DNA of 64,000 nt from Symbiodinium kawagutii (GCA_009767595.1 VSDK01000501.1:22085-86084); one strand, 5' to 3'; counted from the first letter of the stretch, positions 10,049-23,530 are shown. The notes: a model not told the origin generated them from the letters alone. Numbers and translations are program-made.

Positions 10049-13000
10049 TAATTCAACAAGTAAGGAATTCATTGTAGTGATCATTTGCAGCGATTAGATT
10101 TCAGAAAGAATCCCATACTAGTCACTGTCGAAAAAAAAGACACATGATATTCATGTTGAAAAGTATTGTGACGATGCCGCTGCATCATCAGAGTGGAATT
10201 GATCAATCAATCAATCGTCAATTAATCAATTAATTGATTTGTTAATTCATTACTCAATTAATCAATATGTAGAACATTTGATTTCAGGTAGCCATTTAGA
10301 AAGATAATCTCTTTCTGTACACCTATGACCTTACATGGAGAGACTGAGCATGTATCGTGTTCGTTTGCTGCACGTGGTTATTTTTCTCATTGGGTAAAAC
10401 AAACATGTTGCCTTCGAAGTCCGACACATGTAGTTAGTGATGCGAATCTTTTTATGATGTATTCGTCCTCAAAGTTGACCAATGTCACAATGGCCAACTC
10501 ATGTGCACGACGTGTTCCAAGCAACTGGGTGGAGGTGGATACACAGCTGTTGACGAATACACACATTCTGTGAAACAAAATTCGACAAGTATTCTCAAAA
10601 GACAAGCAGGGGCAAAGTGAAAGGAACGGGGTTTATTCCTTTGGATGCACAACTAAGTGCAGCCTTTAGAATGCGCAAGAAAAGCCAGTACAACAAAGAC
10701 CATGAGGAAGGATTCGCTAAGCTACGAATAGGAAATAAAGAGAGGTAAAGCAGAGGTCAGTCATGAAACAACTGTTCAGGCATATGTGAAGAAATATGTT
10801 TCAGTTGAATCGCATTTTATGGTAAAATGTTGAGTCCTTGTGCGGCCTTCTGCAGGAGGTGGAATGGACAGAAGAGAAGAAGAACATTCGGCGGAGGAAG
10901 TGGAAGAGAAGGACCCAGCTGCAAAAACCAAATGGGATGTCACGTCAGCATGAATTCCATACGAACAGAAGGACAAGGCAAAAGGAGATGTCAGTGTCAT
11001 GTCATTTTTTCCCTTATTCATCAGACCTTGCATGCTCTTCAAAGATCTTGACATTTTCTAGGTAGGATCCTAAACATGTAGAGAAAGCATGGACATGCAT
11101 AACTTTTGACATGTTTGGACCTTGGTTGCTGTGTGGGTGTTTTTCAGTGTTTTTGATTGACAATAGGCGATGGCTCCCAAGAACTTGATGTGACAGTTTT
11201 GGGACACTTTACTATCATTTGCTGTTTGTCAGGGAGTACATCTTCTGGACCTTGAGTGTGTCTTGGCTGAGTGATGCTGCAGAGGAGTGGTGTTTGGCAA
11301 ATCTTGGTGTTGTCGCTCTAGGTGTGTCGCTAGACATGGGCCAGCCGAGGTGGTATATGGCAGCTTTCTACTTGTTTACACGTATTCCTTTCTGGCCAAT
11401 GTGAGCGAGGCAGGATGATGTTTCCGGAACATCGGCTGCCATTCCAAGATGTATCAAGATAGTGCCTTTCAAAGATCACAGTAACTACGCACCCTTATCG
11501 AAAGCGATATCAGGTCTGGTCTATATACATACATAAATACAATGTATCTCCTTGGTTCCTTTTTCCTATAATCGGTAGATCTTTATGTTCAATCTGCAGC
11601 GGCATGCATTGCACTGACTTTAAGCGAAATCCTTCGCCCGAAATGACGAGCACATGTAAACGATGTTGAGGGCTGCTAGACTGCAAATCCGCCACAGCCA
11701 AGGCAGATGCAGCAAAATGGCTGGAGAGTACTGCAATATCCCTCTTGCAGGACCTTACAGCATTGGAGGTTTTTGTGCTGAATGCTTGCTTGATCCTTTG
11801 TCGATCGAGTCCTTTGGCAATCACGGATCTCAGATGATTTGTGGGAGGATGTTCAGTCACAGAATTTTCATGAATCATCATGAAAAAGAGATGGTAAGAT
11901 TCTGGCGGACGCTTGCCAAACAAGCTTTTGATACACAAACTGAAACATGCCAACTTCATTGCAAGCGCCCTTGCCGGCCACAGAAAATAGCAAGCAACTT
12001 CCGAGGATAAAACCTGATCCCGCCAGTTTACCTTTCAGGACTTGCTGCTGAAGCCCATTCTGCTGGCGGTGATTCTGGCAGTGATGTCAACCATAATCCT
12101 CAATTGTCGCCCAAGCATGAAGAGGCACGGAAAACCGGCACTGGTTGGGTGCAAAATGGGGACGTCACCGAGCCACAGCGGGACGAACCAGGGACTCAGC
12201 AGTGTTCATGTTGGACGCAGTCAATGATCAGTTTGCTTGGATCCGTTCTCTTAGAAACCATTTGGCTATTTGTCAGATTGAGATTGGGAGCTACAAGCAG
12301 CTTTCTGCCGGTTCACTAAGTGACAAGCGTTCTGCGTTTCCTCAATTTGCAACACAAAAAAACACCACATTCCCCAGCATAGTTCAAGCTGTGCCCGGAG
12401 TTACTAGCTTTGTTTTGGGACGAGGGCCAAGCCATGCCGCAGGAAGATCCGAGAGCGCTGGATTGAAGCTGGAGATGATGCGAATCCACAGGAGCAGACT
12501 CAATGCAACCGCCTTACTATCGCGTACTGTAGCTAAACCCAAGCTGTCCCAGTAAAATTGCTGTAAACCAGTGGCAGCAGCTTTAACACTAGATCCTTTG
12601 CCCTGCGCTGGAAGGATCACAGAGATTCCACTAGTCCCGACGACACGCAGGAGACGTTTGAGATTTGACATTTTTCACTTAGTTGTTCATTGGGGCGGCG
12701 TTGGGTGGGTGGGTGGGTTCCAAGTTGGATGGTTGTGGAATTCGAAGCTGTAGAAAGCCTTAATGGTACCCTCAAGGAATGCAGACAGTGTGTTTGTATG
12801 GTTTGATGAGGGCCTCATGAGGATTGATTCAGGTGTAGATGGCACTTTCATTCAGCACGGACTTTCTTCCCCTTGCTGCTTTTGCCAGTGGCCTGAAAGG
12901 GTCGAAAATCGACATGGTGAGCTTGCGCAATATGTCTTGAGCTTGCGGTCGGAGGCCATCAAGTTATTCAGCAGTCTCGTGTGCCAGGAAAAGCTGGACA

Positions 13001-14468
13001 TTGAACGACCTCCTCAACGTTCAGAGCGCACAGATACCGAATTCGCTGGCATTTTGCCAGGAGCAGTGCCCGATACGCCAAACCCATAGGGTGCTAACGT
13101 CAGGCTGTGACGGCCATTCGAATTCATCAGGGAGTTCTTGTGAAGGTAGCGCCAGGCTTGGCTTTTGGGTCGTTGCCTTTCATCAGGCGTGCAACTTGCA
13201 AGTCTCTCTGGTGAATGTTTCACCTTCGATGAAAGTCTGGAATTGCAGCTTCAACACCCTGTTTTTTCATTGATAATCTCAATATGTTCCAAAACTAGCT
13301 ATATGATGTAGCTTGACTTTGCATTTATTCGGGATACTACTTGCTCTGACTATGCCAGGGCGGGGCACACCCAGGATCTTTTCACCAATATTGAGCAGAT
13401 GGCATATTAAAGGAGATGAAGTTGCCATTTGTGATTTGTGAGGGGTGCCTAGGCCTTTGTAACATATTTCACGTGGATGTGGCTGCGGGTCAAAACCCAG
13501 TACCCAGAGAGAACATTGCTGAAATGGCCATCCTAGTCTTTGTTTGGACCTTCACCTAATTTTTTTTGGATGGTTAATATTGACCACAGCCATATACGAA
13601 TTATGTAGATGTCCTGTGGTTGTTGTGCTGTGCAGTGCTCCTTTAAACTATTGTACAATGAAGCTGATGGATCCTCAAGAAGAAACAGGGGGTTGTGGAA
13701 TAAGCAGACTTTGAAGTGGCTTCGCAATTGCGCAGTTGGCTCGCTGTTTGAGCGATTTTCAGCCATACGCCACTTACAACTGCCTATCGTTGGCTTCTTG
13801 GACTAAAGAGAGCCGCACTCACGAGCAGTGCCACTGGCTGGCATGGGCCAAGAACTGGAGTTTGTGGCCAATCGGCGATGCATCAGTTTAGGTCAGACCG
13901 AACCGCGATGAAGAACTCCCAGCAAGTCACTGTCCCAAGAATAGATGTTTGATGTCACAGGACTTTCTGCATAGAACTCAAACTCTGGAACCTGTCTTGT
14001 GTGATCTGGGAGTAAGCGGTGTAAACCAGTCGGACTTTCTGATTGCTGTCACTCTCATCTTGTCTGACCTATGGAACTTGGCTTCTTTGTGTTGCTAAGA
14101 GGGCCCAAAAAATTGAGGGATTACTGACATGAGACTCACATCATTAGTTTTTACACATTTTCTTGAAGAGCTTGCTAAGTCCAAGTTGCCTGGACCTCCC
14201 AGGCAAGCAGCATATCGGTCAGCACAAGAAGTGGCATATTGTTCAGGCACAAAACCCCACCGTTGAACTGCTCGAAGTCTGGAGCGGTTGACTTCCTACG
14301 AGCCACGGCCCCTGGCGCCTCAGGATGGGCACTGGAAGCTGCGCACTGCACAGTGTTTGAGCTTATGCAGGTAGAGTAACCCATTTCTTTGCCAAACGTG
14401 TTTGGACTTCTCAGCATGCTCACGTCTTTGTGTATTCCATTTCAATGTTTTATTTGCAGTAGACCGTG
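10048..14468. other. No confident gene; weak coding-like blocks
   Basis: A poly-(ATCA/TTAA)-like patch lies at 10200-10265. Weakly protein-like plus-strand blocks occur at 10860-10950 (Glu-rich frame) and 12040-12560, where two overlapping frames look coding in turn (SPKHEEARKTGTGWVQNG, then NDQFAWIRSLRNHLAICQ), as a frameshifted relic might. No family is recognised and no splice pattern could be verified. Confidence 0.3.
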
Positions 14469-14553
<85 letters not shown>

Positions 14554-14605
14554 TATATATATAGATAGATAGATAGAAAGATAGATAGATAGATGGATAG
14601 ATAGT
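14469..14605. repeat. GATA/ATAG microsatellite
   Basis: About 30 GATA units with a short ATATAT interruption near 14552-14564 and a few single-base changes towards the right end. Confidence 0.97.
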
Positions 14606-14864
14606 GCGAGAACGCCAAAAAGCATAAGAAACATCCCGATACACTCGAAAAGACTGTGAAATGCTCCAGATCGGTAGGGGATTGCACAGTTGAAATGCCA
14701 AGATGATGAGCATTTCTTGGACTCGCAATCTTTGCTGAGCAGCGCACTGTCCATTCGCAAGCAGCCGAATCGGCTGACATGACAGGGAGCCGTGCAAGCG
14801 ATCGCGCCAGACTTTTCTGCAGCAGGGGTTTTGCCAACGGTTCATACGACTGTGAACGGTTCAT

Positions 14865-15115
14865 ACGATTGCCCATGCTGAAGACCCAGATGATGTGGAA
14901 TTCTGGGATTGTCATATGCTCTCTTCGCTGGCAATACTCCAGAAACCTCAAGTTGAAAGTTATATTTCCTAGAAGGCCTTAGGTTGAATGCAAAAACCTG
15001 AAAGTTGCCATGTGATGTCACAACTCATTGACATCACTTCTAGATTTGCAGATATTCAAGAATTGATGTGGCCTAGCTCGTAAGAGGCATAGGGCAATGC
15101 CCTGAGAATGTGCGA
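14865..15115. repeat. Diverged duplicated block X, first copy
   Basis: This block and 18790-19015 share a series of matching segments in the same order: CCAGATGATGTGGAAT-like start, a CATATGCTCTCT/CATGCACTCTCT segment, a TCATTGACATCA-like middle and CATAGGGCAATGCC at the end. They are diverged copies of one sequence. Function unknown; they could be old transposon copies or duplicated intron/exon units. Confidence 0.75.
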
Positions 15116-15649
15116 CACTCTAGGATAAGCTGGATTTATGAATGAAGCTTCAATGAATTCAATCTATTCGTTTTATTCATTCCACATCGAGCTGCGTTGA
15201 CACCAACAAGCATGGATTTCACAATGCCCTTTGGTGACGCGTTGTCGGACCCGCTGACACAAATAGACTGGCATTTGTTCACCCGTGATTCACCATGCCA
15301 TCACAACCAAAGTAGACAGGAAACCATGCAATTCGAATCACAAGGTTGGACAGCGCGCTTCAGTACAGCAACACGACTTCTCCCTCTTGAGAGCGAGAAA
15401 AGCCGAAATTTCGAGAGCTCTGACCTGTTTTGCGCAGCTCGCTGGCATCACATCAGCTACTGTGTCATCGATGGAGGACTGATTCCACAATGGTGTCAGT
15501 ACACATTATTGTAATGTGAGTGTGTGCGCGTCACAGGTTTAAGCTGTATAAAAGAAATTGTGCAGACGAATCAACAACGTCAACACTGTTCCTTTCGTTG
15601 TTTCTGAGACAGAGGGTTTGTACAGTGTGGCCCCGGTTGGGTTTAGGTC

Positions 15650-15990
15650 GGTTTCACATGAACCTAATGGGCATGGATGTTACATCTACCCTGGCATTCG
15701 CAGGAACATCAAAGATGGGCTCAGCTGAACGAGCTGCGGATGTTTCGAAAGGAGCAATGGAGTCCAGTTGAAGCGGCAGCTAAACAATCGGACCACACAC
15801 TGCAACATGTAAAAACCTCTGTAGCACAGGGAACATTATGGAACAATCACCGGCAGCCTCAACACCGCAACTTCTACATGCCCTGATGATCCACCTGGAT
15901 CATACCTTGAGCACAGCAAGGCATGCCGCACAACTCTGCACCATCCTGAACCCTTGCAGTTAGGTAAGCGGACCTTCATTAACCTTCTGT
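15650..15990. repeat. Diverged duplicated block Y, first copy
   Basis: Matches 17110-17545 in order: CATGGGCATGG near the left, a CAATCGGACCACA-type segment, TGGAACAATCA, and a long shared CACCGCAACTTCTACATGCC, ending in a TTGGTT/GTTAGGTAAG-like junction. Short acidic or basic open stretches occur in it, but I cannot assign a protein. Confidence 0.8.
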
Positions 15991-17109
15991 GTTTGTAGAA
16001 TGAAATGTTTCACGAGGGGACAAACTGAAGAGCTGCCAAGCCTTGTCAAGCTGCAGGACATCTCAGCATCGGACCAAGCATAGGCACGCTGTCCAAGTTT
16101 GGGGGTCAAGGTGTGGACACGCCTCATCCTCCAATAAACAAAAGCTTAGCAGGTCCAAAGAAATAAGGAGGTCCAACCTCCTTCTGTTTCACTTGCAAGA
16201 AATTGGAATTGCAAATGAAAATGTGGCATTGCTGACTTAGCTAAAGTAGTTGGACTCGCAATCAAGTTGTCAGCTGTTTTTCTGGTTTCAAGGTTTTTGC
16301 ACCTCTCTTTAAAACCCCAACATGCATTTGTGTTTCTGTTTCTAGTTGTTTGATGAGACACTGGTATTTTATACAGGCACTGGGCTTAGTGATTTTCATG
16401 ATCACGCCTGTGAAAACACGAACAGTGCGGGTTGCAGAAACCCTTCCTGAAGATCCTTTCAGCAACCGGAGGCCTTGTTGTGAATCAATAGCCACCAGGA
16501 GATTTACAGAACTGTTTTGTGAGACGAGAATCGATTCACCACAAAGGAGAAATCATGAAAGCGTTCATGGGGCCAATGAATCGGGACGATGAGATGTTCG
16601 AAGCATGGGGGTTCATTATGAGTATGACAACCCCCGGAAAAGCGACATGCAGACATGGGAGTTTTACAGAAACACCTCAAAAATTGATGATGAAGCATGA
16701 CGTTTGGCTGCACGTCAGAGGTGAAAGCAATGCAGAAAACGTTAGAACATATGAGCATTCCCAGGCAAGAAGTCCGGTAAGATGGGTGGGGGTGGGGGTT
16801 TGGCGGTCTGGATTCTTGACACGGGTCAACTAGCATCAGAACGGTGTCTACCTTTACCCAATGGACGTGTTTTTTTGCAGAAGGCGGTTGTCGCATTGCT
16901 CGCTTCTTTTCGAAATCCCTTGCTTTGACAGGAATCTTATGAAGTGTAGCTATCCCAGCCCACAAGCTTCCCAAATCCAAGTGAAGATTGACCATTGCAG
17001 GCACGAACCACCAACAGCTGCACTTCGAAGGACACCAGTCTTAAAATTTCTCAACCGACTGTGTTTGCAGTTCGTTTGGTTCGGTTTCCTTGTTTTCTTT
17101 CCGCAAAAT
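15991..17109. other. Spacer between duplicated blocks
   Basis: No gene recognised. Open stretches on both strands have no motif and no consistent splice sites. Confidence 0.4.
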
Positions 17110-17545
17110 GATGGGCCTCCAGTTTTACACAATGTGACATGGGCATGGTAGTTACATCTCACCAACATCAAACCTTTCAGTAGATTCGGTTGTTTGATCG
17201 CAAAAGCGACAACCGCTTAGCTTGGCATTCCCGTCGCAGGAAATACCTCCTGAGCTCAAGAAAAAGTCGCAAAATGGTGCGAAAGGACAGAGCCACAGAG
17301 TCAAATTGACAGGGCAGCTGAAGAATTGGAAGCTGAAGAATCGGACCACATTGAATACTGTAACATGTCCCAAGGTGTGTAACACATGGAATATGGAACA
17401 ATCATCAGCAGCCCCAACACCGCAACTTCTACATGCCCCTGATGTCACCTGGATTTTGAGATATCTGAGCACATCAAGGCGTTCTGCAAAACTCTGAACC
17501 AGCCAGAATCCTTTTGGTTGGGTAAACGGAATTTTGATTTCATGA
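17110..17545. repeat. Diverged duplicated block Y, second copy
   Basis: Second copy of block Y (see 15650-15990). It carries a small insertion around 17290-17330 relative to the first copy, which includes a partial internal repeat of GAAGAATTGGAAGCTGAAGA type. Confidence 0.8.
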
Positions 17546-18789
17546 ACCTGTCTGTTATGTTTGAGCTCATTCTAGTTTATGGCTCTATTGGGGCTGCGTG
17601 AGGCTTTCATCCATTATTTGTCAACTTGAATGTGTGCAATAGACATCCTTGCAGACAAGGTTCCATTGCATTTGGTAATTGCAACATCCACGTCACTCGG
17701 CATGCAGTAGACATCCTTGAAACTTCGTTCTCTGTGACGGGAGATGTTTAAGTTTTTGTTGGAGATCGTTAAGTGGTGCAGTTTGATCATTTTGCCGGGG
17801 ACACCAAGAAGAATGTTTGGGAACCAATGTTGGTAAGTTGATTGATGTTGATTGGTTTCATCAATTTTCTATTTACAAGTTTCAAGGGCATGCCCCTCAA
17901 CTTGGGAAAGGACAACCCGTTTTGTTCGAGGCTTCACATGCGAGCTTCACATGAGCCTCATAGCGATGCCAGGACCGAAACACAAAGTGAGCCCACGAAG
18001 TCTTTCAGCCAAAGACCAAACCGTGCGCTGGCTAAACAGGGTCAGAGACCGAACCCCATCGCTTTCTATTTGTCCGGCTGACGGGGCTTGGCTTCTTGGT
18101 GCATAAGCCTCAAGCCCACATCAGAATGTGAAGGAGATCCAGTGGTGGACAACCAGACTTGCAACGATATGTAAATGAACCTAAATATTTGACGTGTATA
18201 CAAATCGACTGCTTCTGAGCGTCTTGCTTGAAGCTATAGCCTGCTGGGTTGATGCATCCAAGCAGCCTGGGCCTCCCGAGCTGAATTTAACGAGGAAGCG
18301 GTGGAATTTCGTCCTGAAAAGTCCTGTATACTGCCAAGATTCCGGCTGAGACATGGTCTCTGGTGGCAACAGGTCGGATGGGCGACGCAGACATGTTGCA
18401 TCGTGCTTCAGCAACGTGAAATTTATCCATAGCATTCTGAAACTGCAAGTTTTGAATACTTTACGTCTTCCCGGTGCATTTCATATTCTGAATTGTCATG
18501 CATTAAAATTATCATCCAGACATGCTCAAACAAGGATGCTACTGTTGACATGTTGTGCCGTTGAAGGGCATACTTGGAGAAGGCTTAGTTGGGAAAAGTA
18601 CATGGGTTGTTAGATGTTCCATAGTACGATGTTCCATGTTTGCCTGATGGTGTGGGATCGTGTGTCCAAGATCATCAGCATAGTTGTTGAAGGATGAATG
18701 CACAATCCTTTCGGAGCAGCACGGCGTCCATCCTGAAGCCAAGTTGAACCGCATGGGCCACGACAACTCAATCTGCAGTGGCTGAACGA
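17546..18789. other. No recognisable gene
   Basis: Host-composition DNA between the duplicated blocks; short open frames only. Confidence 0.4.
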
Positions 18790-19015
18790 TTCCAGCCAAA
18801 GGTGAAACCTGGATGATGTGGAATACCAGGCTTGTCACATGCACTCTCTGCGGGCAGTATTCCAAAAGTATCAAACTAAAGCAATGTACTTCAAGCATGT
18901 TCAAGGAATCACCTCCCATTGACATCATTCAAAGCATCTGCAAATATACGTGAACACTCAGCGGAAGATGCTGTGGAGCTTGCGAGAGTCATAGGGCAAT
19001 GCCTGAATTGTCATA
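18790..19015. repeat. Diverged duplicated block X, second copy
   Basis: Second copy of block X (see 14865-15115). Order along the window is X-Y-Y'-X', all in the same orientation. Confidence 0.75.
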
Positions 19016-20423
19016 GCAGGTTGCAAAACTGTACGGAAATCATTGGGAACGTTTCAGGTAATTGTCCAGTTAGCATGAACATTTTCCACATCAAAGTGAG
19101 TTCACCCTCTAGCTTTCTTTTGTTTAGAAGATCACCCACACAAAGGCATGGAAAAAAAAAGGCTGAGAGTGACCGAGCGCCTGAGAGAGTCTTGGAGTCC
19201 AAGGCACCTGTTTGCACAACTTTTATCTTCAGACTTTCATGGGAAGTTTAACTATTTTTTGCTGGGGGGCCAGGGATGAGATGTAGAAGATGCAGACACA
19301 AATTGGATCCATTTGCCTTGGGACAAGTTGCCCGTGCAGGTATCGAGGGGAATCGATAGGCCTAAAACCCAAGTGTTGAGGATGGCCCCCACATGCAGAA
19401 CCTGGCGCAGTCAACATTTTTTTGGCTACACCATTGGACAGCTCCATTGCTACAGCCAACTTTGAGCAACCGCTGATCCGTCACTTGCTGGATGCCATTG
19501 GGGATGGAGATTGGAAGATTGGACGGTGTCGAGGTTGATTAGTTCTGGGAGTTAGAGAATCCTTGGTCGAAAGCTGGGTCGATACATGATGAGATTCATC
19601 ACGAAATATACGGTTGTACGAACTACTTTGCTCACGTAAATTGTTGATGCTGCTCCAGGTAACCATTGAGCTGACTGGATCGCATTGGCGATACACTCAG
19701 AAATTTACATTTACAGCCTATCTCACTTGAACAAGAGACAACGTACTCACTTGCCAAGATGACAAAGTTCAACCCACTACTTTTGAGCAACACATTTTTC
19801 TACTTCAGCTGTGCTACAGAAAGGTCTCTCGATTGGGTCATAGAAACGGGAATCGGATTGTCCCATAATCGCATGATGATTTTTGCAAACGCAAAGAAAT
19901 CAATATGATTGAAAAACACATTTTGTCTAGTCAACATTTAGATGCTGTGGGAAAACATGGTACGCCGGGTGTGCCTGCGACTTTATTCATCGGGCTAATT
20001 GAGCCATGGCCAATGGCGGGCCCAGGGGCCGGCGAATGGAACAAAGGTGCAGTAGACTCTTGGTGAATTTGCGATGAATTTTGCAGAGCAAACGGCTCTC
20101 CAAACGACAAAATTTGTTGCAAACGGCTCTCCGAATTGAATCCTGTCCAGCTTCTAAAATTGAAGTATAGCAAAACGCATGAGCTCGTCGATCCATTGAG
20201 GATTGGAATGCGCATGAGCCGCTCAACATAGGAGATCCGACCGTCCGATTTGTCAGGATGCCCTGGGAAGTGCTGAAACACAAAAGGTCGTGGTGTGAGA
20301 ATGCCGTGTCGACACAATTGAGATGACCTGGACCAAATTGGGTGATGTGGTACAGCCACTGTGATTGTGTTTGGTGGGAAAGGGTCGATCTTGGCGCAAC
20401 GATTTTCGAGCATCGAAGTACAG
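19016..20423. other. No recognised exon; may hold the 5' part of the next gene
   Basis: The beta-lactamase-like gene that begins to be recognisable at 20424 should have an upstream exon for its start and any signal peptide. A plus-strand open stretch at about 19950-20230, interrupted by one stop, is a weak candidate. I could not identify the first exon. Confidence 0.3.
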
Positions 20424-23400
20424 GAGCTGGGAATTTATTCAAAACTTTCCCGGGACGTCGCTGCATTCTGGTGGCACATGAAGGTCGTTTAGTCTACGAC
20501 TCTTGGAAGATACCTGGCGGTCGCCAAATTTGCTAACAATATTGACATGTGTGACAAGTGCCTGCAGACAGTCTCCGACAGTAGCAGTATTGATAAGTTA
20601 ATCTGATGAGTTAAAATGCCTTCACGTTCAGAGATGAAGAGCATTTCAATGTGCACAGCTGGGCACTTAGGAACACTATGCCCCTGGCGCAGGGCCTTGG
20701 GAACAAATTGAGCTGGACAGTGCGGCCAAGACAGTGAGCGCGCTGCTCATTGGCGTGTTGGTCACGACTCTCGGATGAATTTGGACATGTGACATCTCTT
20801 GAAACAGCCAATGAAATGGATGCTGCATGGAATGATTGGCGAATCTGATGGTTCGAGTGTATTCCCAGCACTTTGATGACAATGGCGATGGTACCAGCAA
20901 TTAAGAACTCTACTGTTGCTTCGTTTTGCTGTTTTCGTACGGTTTCACTTTAGTTTGTTTCTGCGTTTCTGAGGCAAGGAAAACTTGACTTGGACAAACC
21001 TTTAGCGCAGTACAAAGTGAAACCATCGGCCTTCTGGGGTGACTTGATCAGAATCTGGGAGCCTAGCGCTGGCCTGGGGACTTTTGCTTTGAACCAATTT
21101 GAAGCCATGCAAAAGTGAAAGTAGATCCCTGAACCACTTTGACCACTTTGACCACTTTGACCACTTTGCACCGTCCTTACTGTGATTTACTTTGCACAAT
21201 TTCGCATTCGATACTTTGCTTTGCTTCTTTTCCTGCAAACAGCTGTCGATGCAGGTGAACATCAAATGTACTGGCCGCTGGTTACCGCCCGACATCTGTT
21301 GACTCACACATCGGGTTTGGGCAAAGTACCACCTGGAACACAATTTGAGCATCTTGACAAAATAGAACTAACGTGAACTTTCCGATTTGAAGTTTGAAAC
21401 GCGAACTTAAGCACAACGAAATCGTGAAGGAGTTTTGATTTGAAGCTTTTCTTCACTTAGACTTGACACCTGGCACGCTGAGAACCCAGGTACAACAGTG
21501 GCGAGCACATCCAGCACCTGAGTCTTCTGATTGGAGCCCTGACCAGATCAACACATGCCACACCTGTCGACTGGGCAGAGGAAAATTTCGCCAAACCCAT
21601 GGGGCTTCCAGGACCGAAGAGGACTTTCTGTTTGGTCCCACCGATTCGACAGAAACAGCAGATATTTCCATCGTTTTTGAGTCCATTTGAATTACTCAAA
21701 GTTCCTTCATCTACATCAGTGTTGATCGAATTGATTTGGAATTCCTTAGGAGAAAAGTTCCACAGTTTCTTGTAGGACTCTTTCTGCACGATGGCCTGGA
21801 CGGAGAAATCTCCATTGGTGGTGGGCAACTCATGAGCTGTCCACAACTGGCGAGGATTGGACAGCTGTTGGTGCCTTGGCTCCAACTCTTTGGGAGACGA
21901 GAGAGTGACTTCAGTGCCGAGATCACTGAATCGTTTACGGCGACCAGTTGATATGCTTGGCACTTGATTTCATATGAACTTGGGCTAGTAACAGATGGCA
22001 GCAAATAGCATCTGTAGTAGCATCAAAGCTTAATCGATCTTGTTTTCTCAATTTCTAAACCATTTACGCCACATCCACCGGTTTCAACAGGATTTTTTTG
22101 TTCCGAGGTGAACCGAGGGAAGTGGCCCATGTCTTCTGCGCCCTCATGGCCTTTGGACCTGCTCCCTTGGGCTACCAACTCGATCCTCAGCTTGAAACCC
22201 ACACGAGAACCCACACGTGAAGCGAAGTCGTGCGCTCCCACATCAACTCACCAAAAACAGTCGGCATCCTCGAATTTTCCGGTGTCCCAGGACCTCTGTC
22301 ACCCAACTTGTGAGCGAAGCTGGACAGCAGCACTACAAAGGTTTGGACTGACATGTGAGTCCTTGAAAATTGCTAACCATCAAATGTTTACATTTGTTTA
22401 TGGTTTTTGAAATCTTATTCTTGTGAGCACCTTTTCAATCTCGACATTTGCTGTGGTCAATCCTTCCCGAGGAAGACTTCATCACCCAGATGACTCGGCC
22501 TTCTTTCCCTGAGGCGAAACTGGGGGGGACTCAGAATTTCTGAGAAGACCTGTCAACAGCAATTCTTCAACCCCGAATGTCAAACATAGGCACCCTTGGT
22601 TACGCATTGTTGGAAGAAAAGCGGAGCAACAATCAGAGATGTTTTTCTGAGTGTATGCATTCGGAGCATAGCTGGTGACCGAATTCATGTCTTCAAGATC
22701 AAATCATACTTTGATGCACTTAGATTCCAATCATTGTTGGTACTTCTCCCACACCTTTCCTTGGAATTTGCATGATTTTGTTGATGACCAAGGGTGGAGC
22801 TGGTGCTCAGATGTGCTCAGGTAGTTTCTACCTATGGCTTTCTGCTGTGGTTGAACCATGCGTCTGGTGCTGATGACTCCACCTGCTGCATGTGCACCTG
22901 TGGCGCATGTTTTGGAGTTCCCAATCCACCCATCTTTGGCATCAACGAGGAGCAGAGCAAGTTGTAGAGTCAAAGGATTCAACTATTTTGATGCCTAGAG
23001 AATAGGGAGTCAATAGGAAAGTTGCGGAACTCAATGTGAAGTCCATAAAGACTTCGAGAGAGTCAAGTTGTGCATAAATGACAGCTACTCCTTATCTCTT
23101 TGATGAATTTCTCTTACTGCCTCACCTTAAAGTGGTCGCAGGAAGCATGGTTCGCCACCGGCTTCTTGACGCGGTACTTGATCGTGCTGCCGCAGCGGAA
23201 TGCCTTTGTGGTCTCTCTAGGCGAGGAACAGACTTCACTCGAAAAAATCACTCGAGAAACATATGATATCACATAGGTTTTACATATGTCACAAACCTAT
23301 GCACAGGACTTGGACTTAGACGGAAGACTCACCGAGGCATGGACTTGACGGGCTCGACTCCATGTGCTGCTGCTTGGCGAAGCCATTCTCACCGTTCACG

Positions 23401-23530
23401 ACACGACTTTGTCACAGTTGATGACCTGGAGCTAGGTCACATGGTCCTGGTTTTCATTGACCTACGACGATTCCTTTGGAGCATTCTTGCACTACTTGGC
23501 ACCTAAGCCGCAGCTAATTCCTTTCCTTAG
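20424..23530 (+). CDS. Serine beta-lactamase-like hydrolase, core exons
   Basis: A spliced gene of the serine beta-lactamase/penicillin-binding-like family (class C type, as in LACTB). Exons read: 20424-20519 (CILVAHEGRLVYDSW), 20693-20760 (ELDSAAKTVSALL, giving the nucleophile motif Ser-X-X-Lys as SAAK), 21255-21348 (ARHLLTHTSGLG, PPGT), 21490-21611 (WAEENFAKPMGLP), 21776-21870 (GGGQLMSCPQLARIGQLL), from 22108 (VNRGKW), about 22821-22960 (TYGFLLWLN), from 23142 (TRYLIVLPQRN) and about 23434-23530 (YDDSFGAF). Reading phase matches across most junctions. Donors include GT, GC (21349) and GA (21612). One small exon between 20760 and 21255 was not found. At the Tyr-X-Asn site the spliced reading has Tyr-Asn-Ser instead, so activity may be altered. 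Substrate unknown; members outside bacteria are usually peptidases or esterases. Confidence 0.75.
21612..21613 (+). other. Non-canonical GA intron donor
   Basis: Exon 21490-21611 ends in CCAG and is followed by GA. Joining to the acceptor at 21775/21776 keeps the reading phase and brings MGLP next to a Leu-Phe stretch and GGGQ, as expected in this protein family. GA donors are a known dinoflagellate peculiarity. Confidence 0.6.

Noticed and set aside
14320-14951. Tyr/Leu/Ser repeat frames (YLSI) across the GATA array
   Set aside because: Microsatellite translation only.
19420-19440. Possible relic of the dinoflagellate spliced leader
   Set aside because: Only a short TTTTTTTGGCTACACC resemblance; no convincing match to the spliced-leader sequence was found anywhere in the window.
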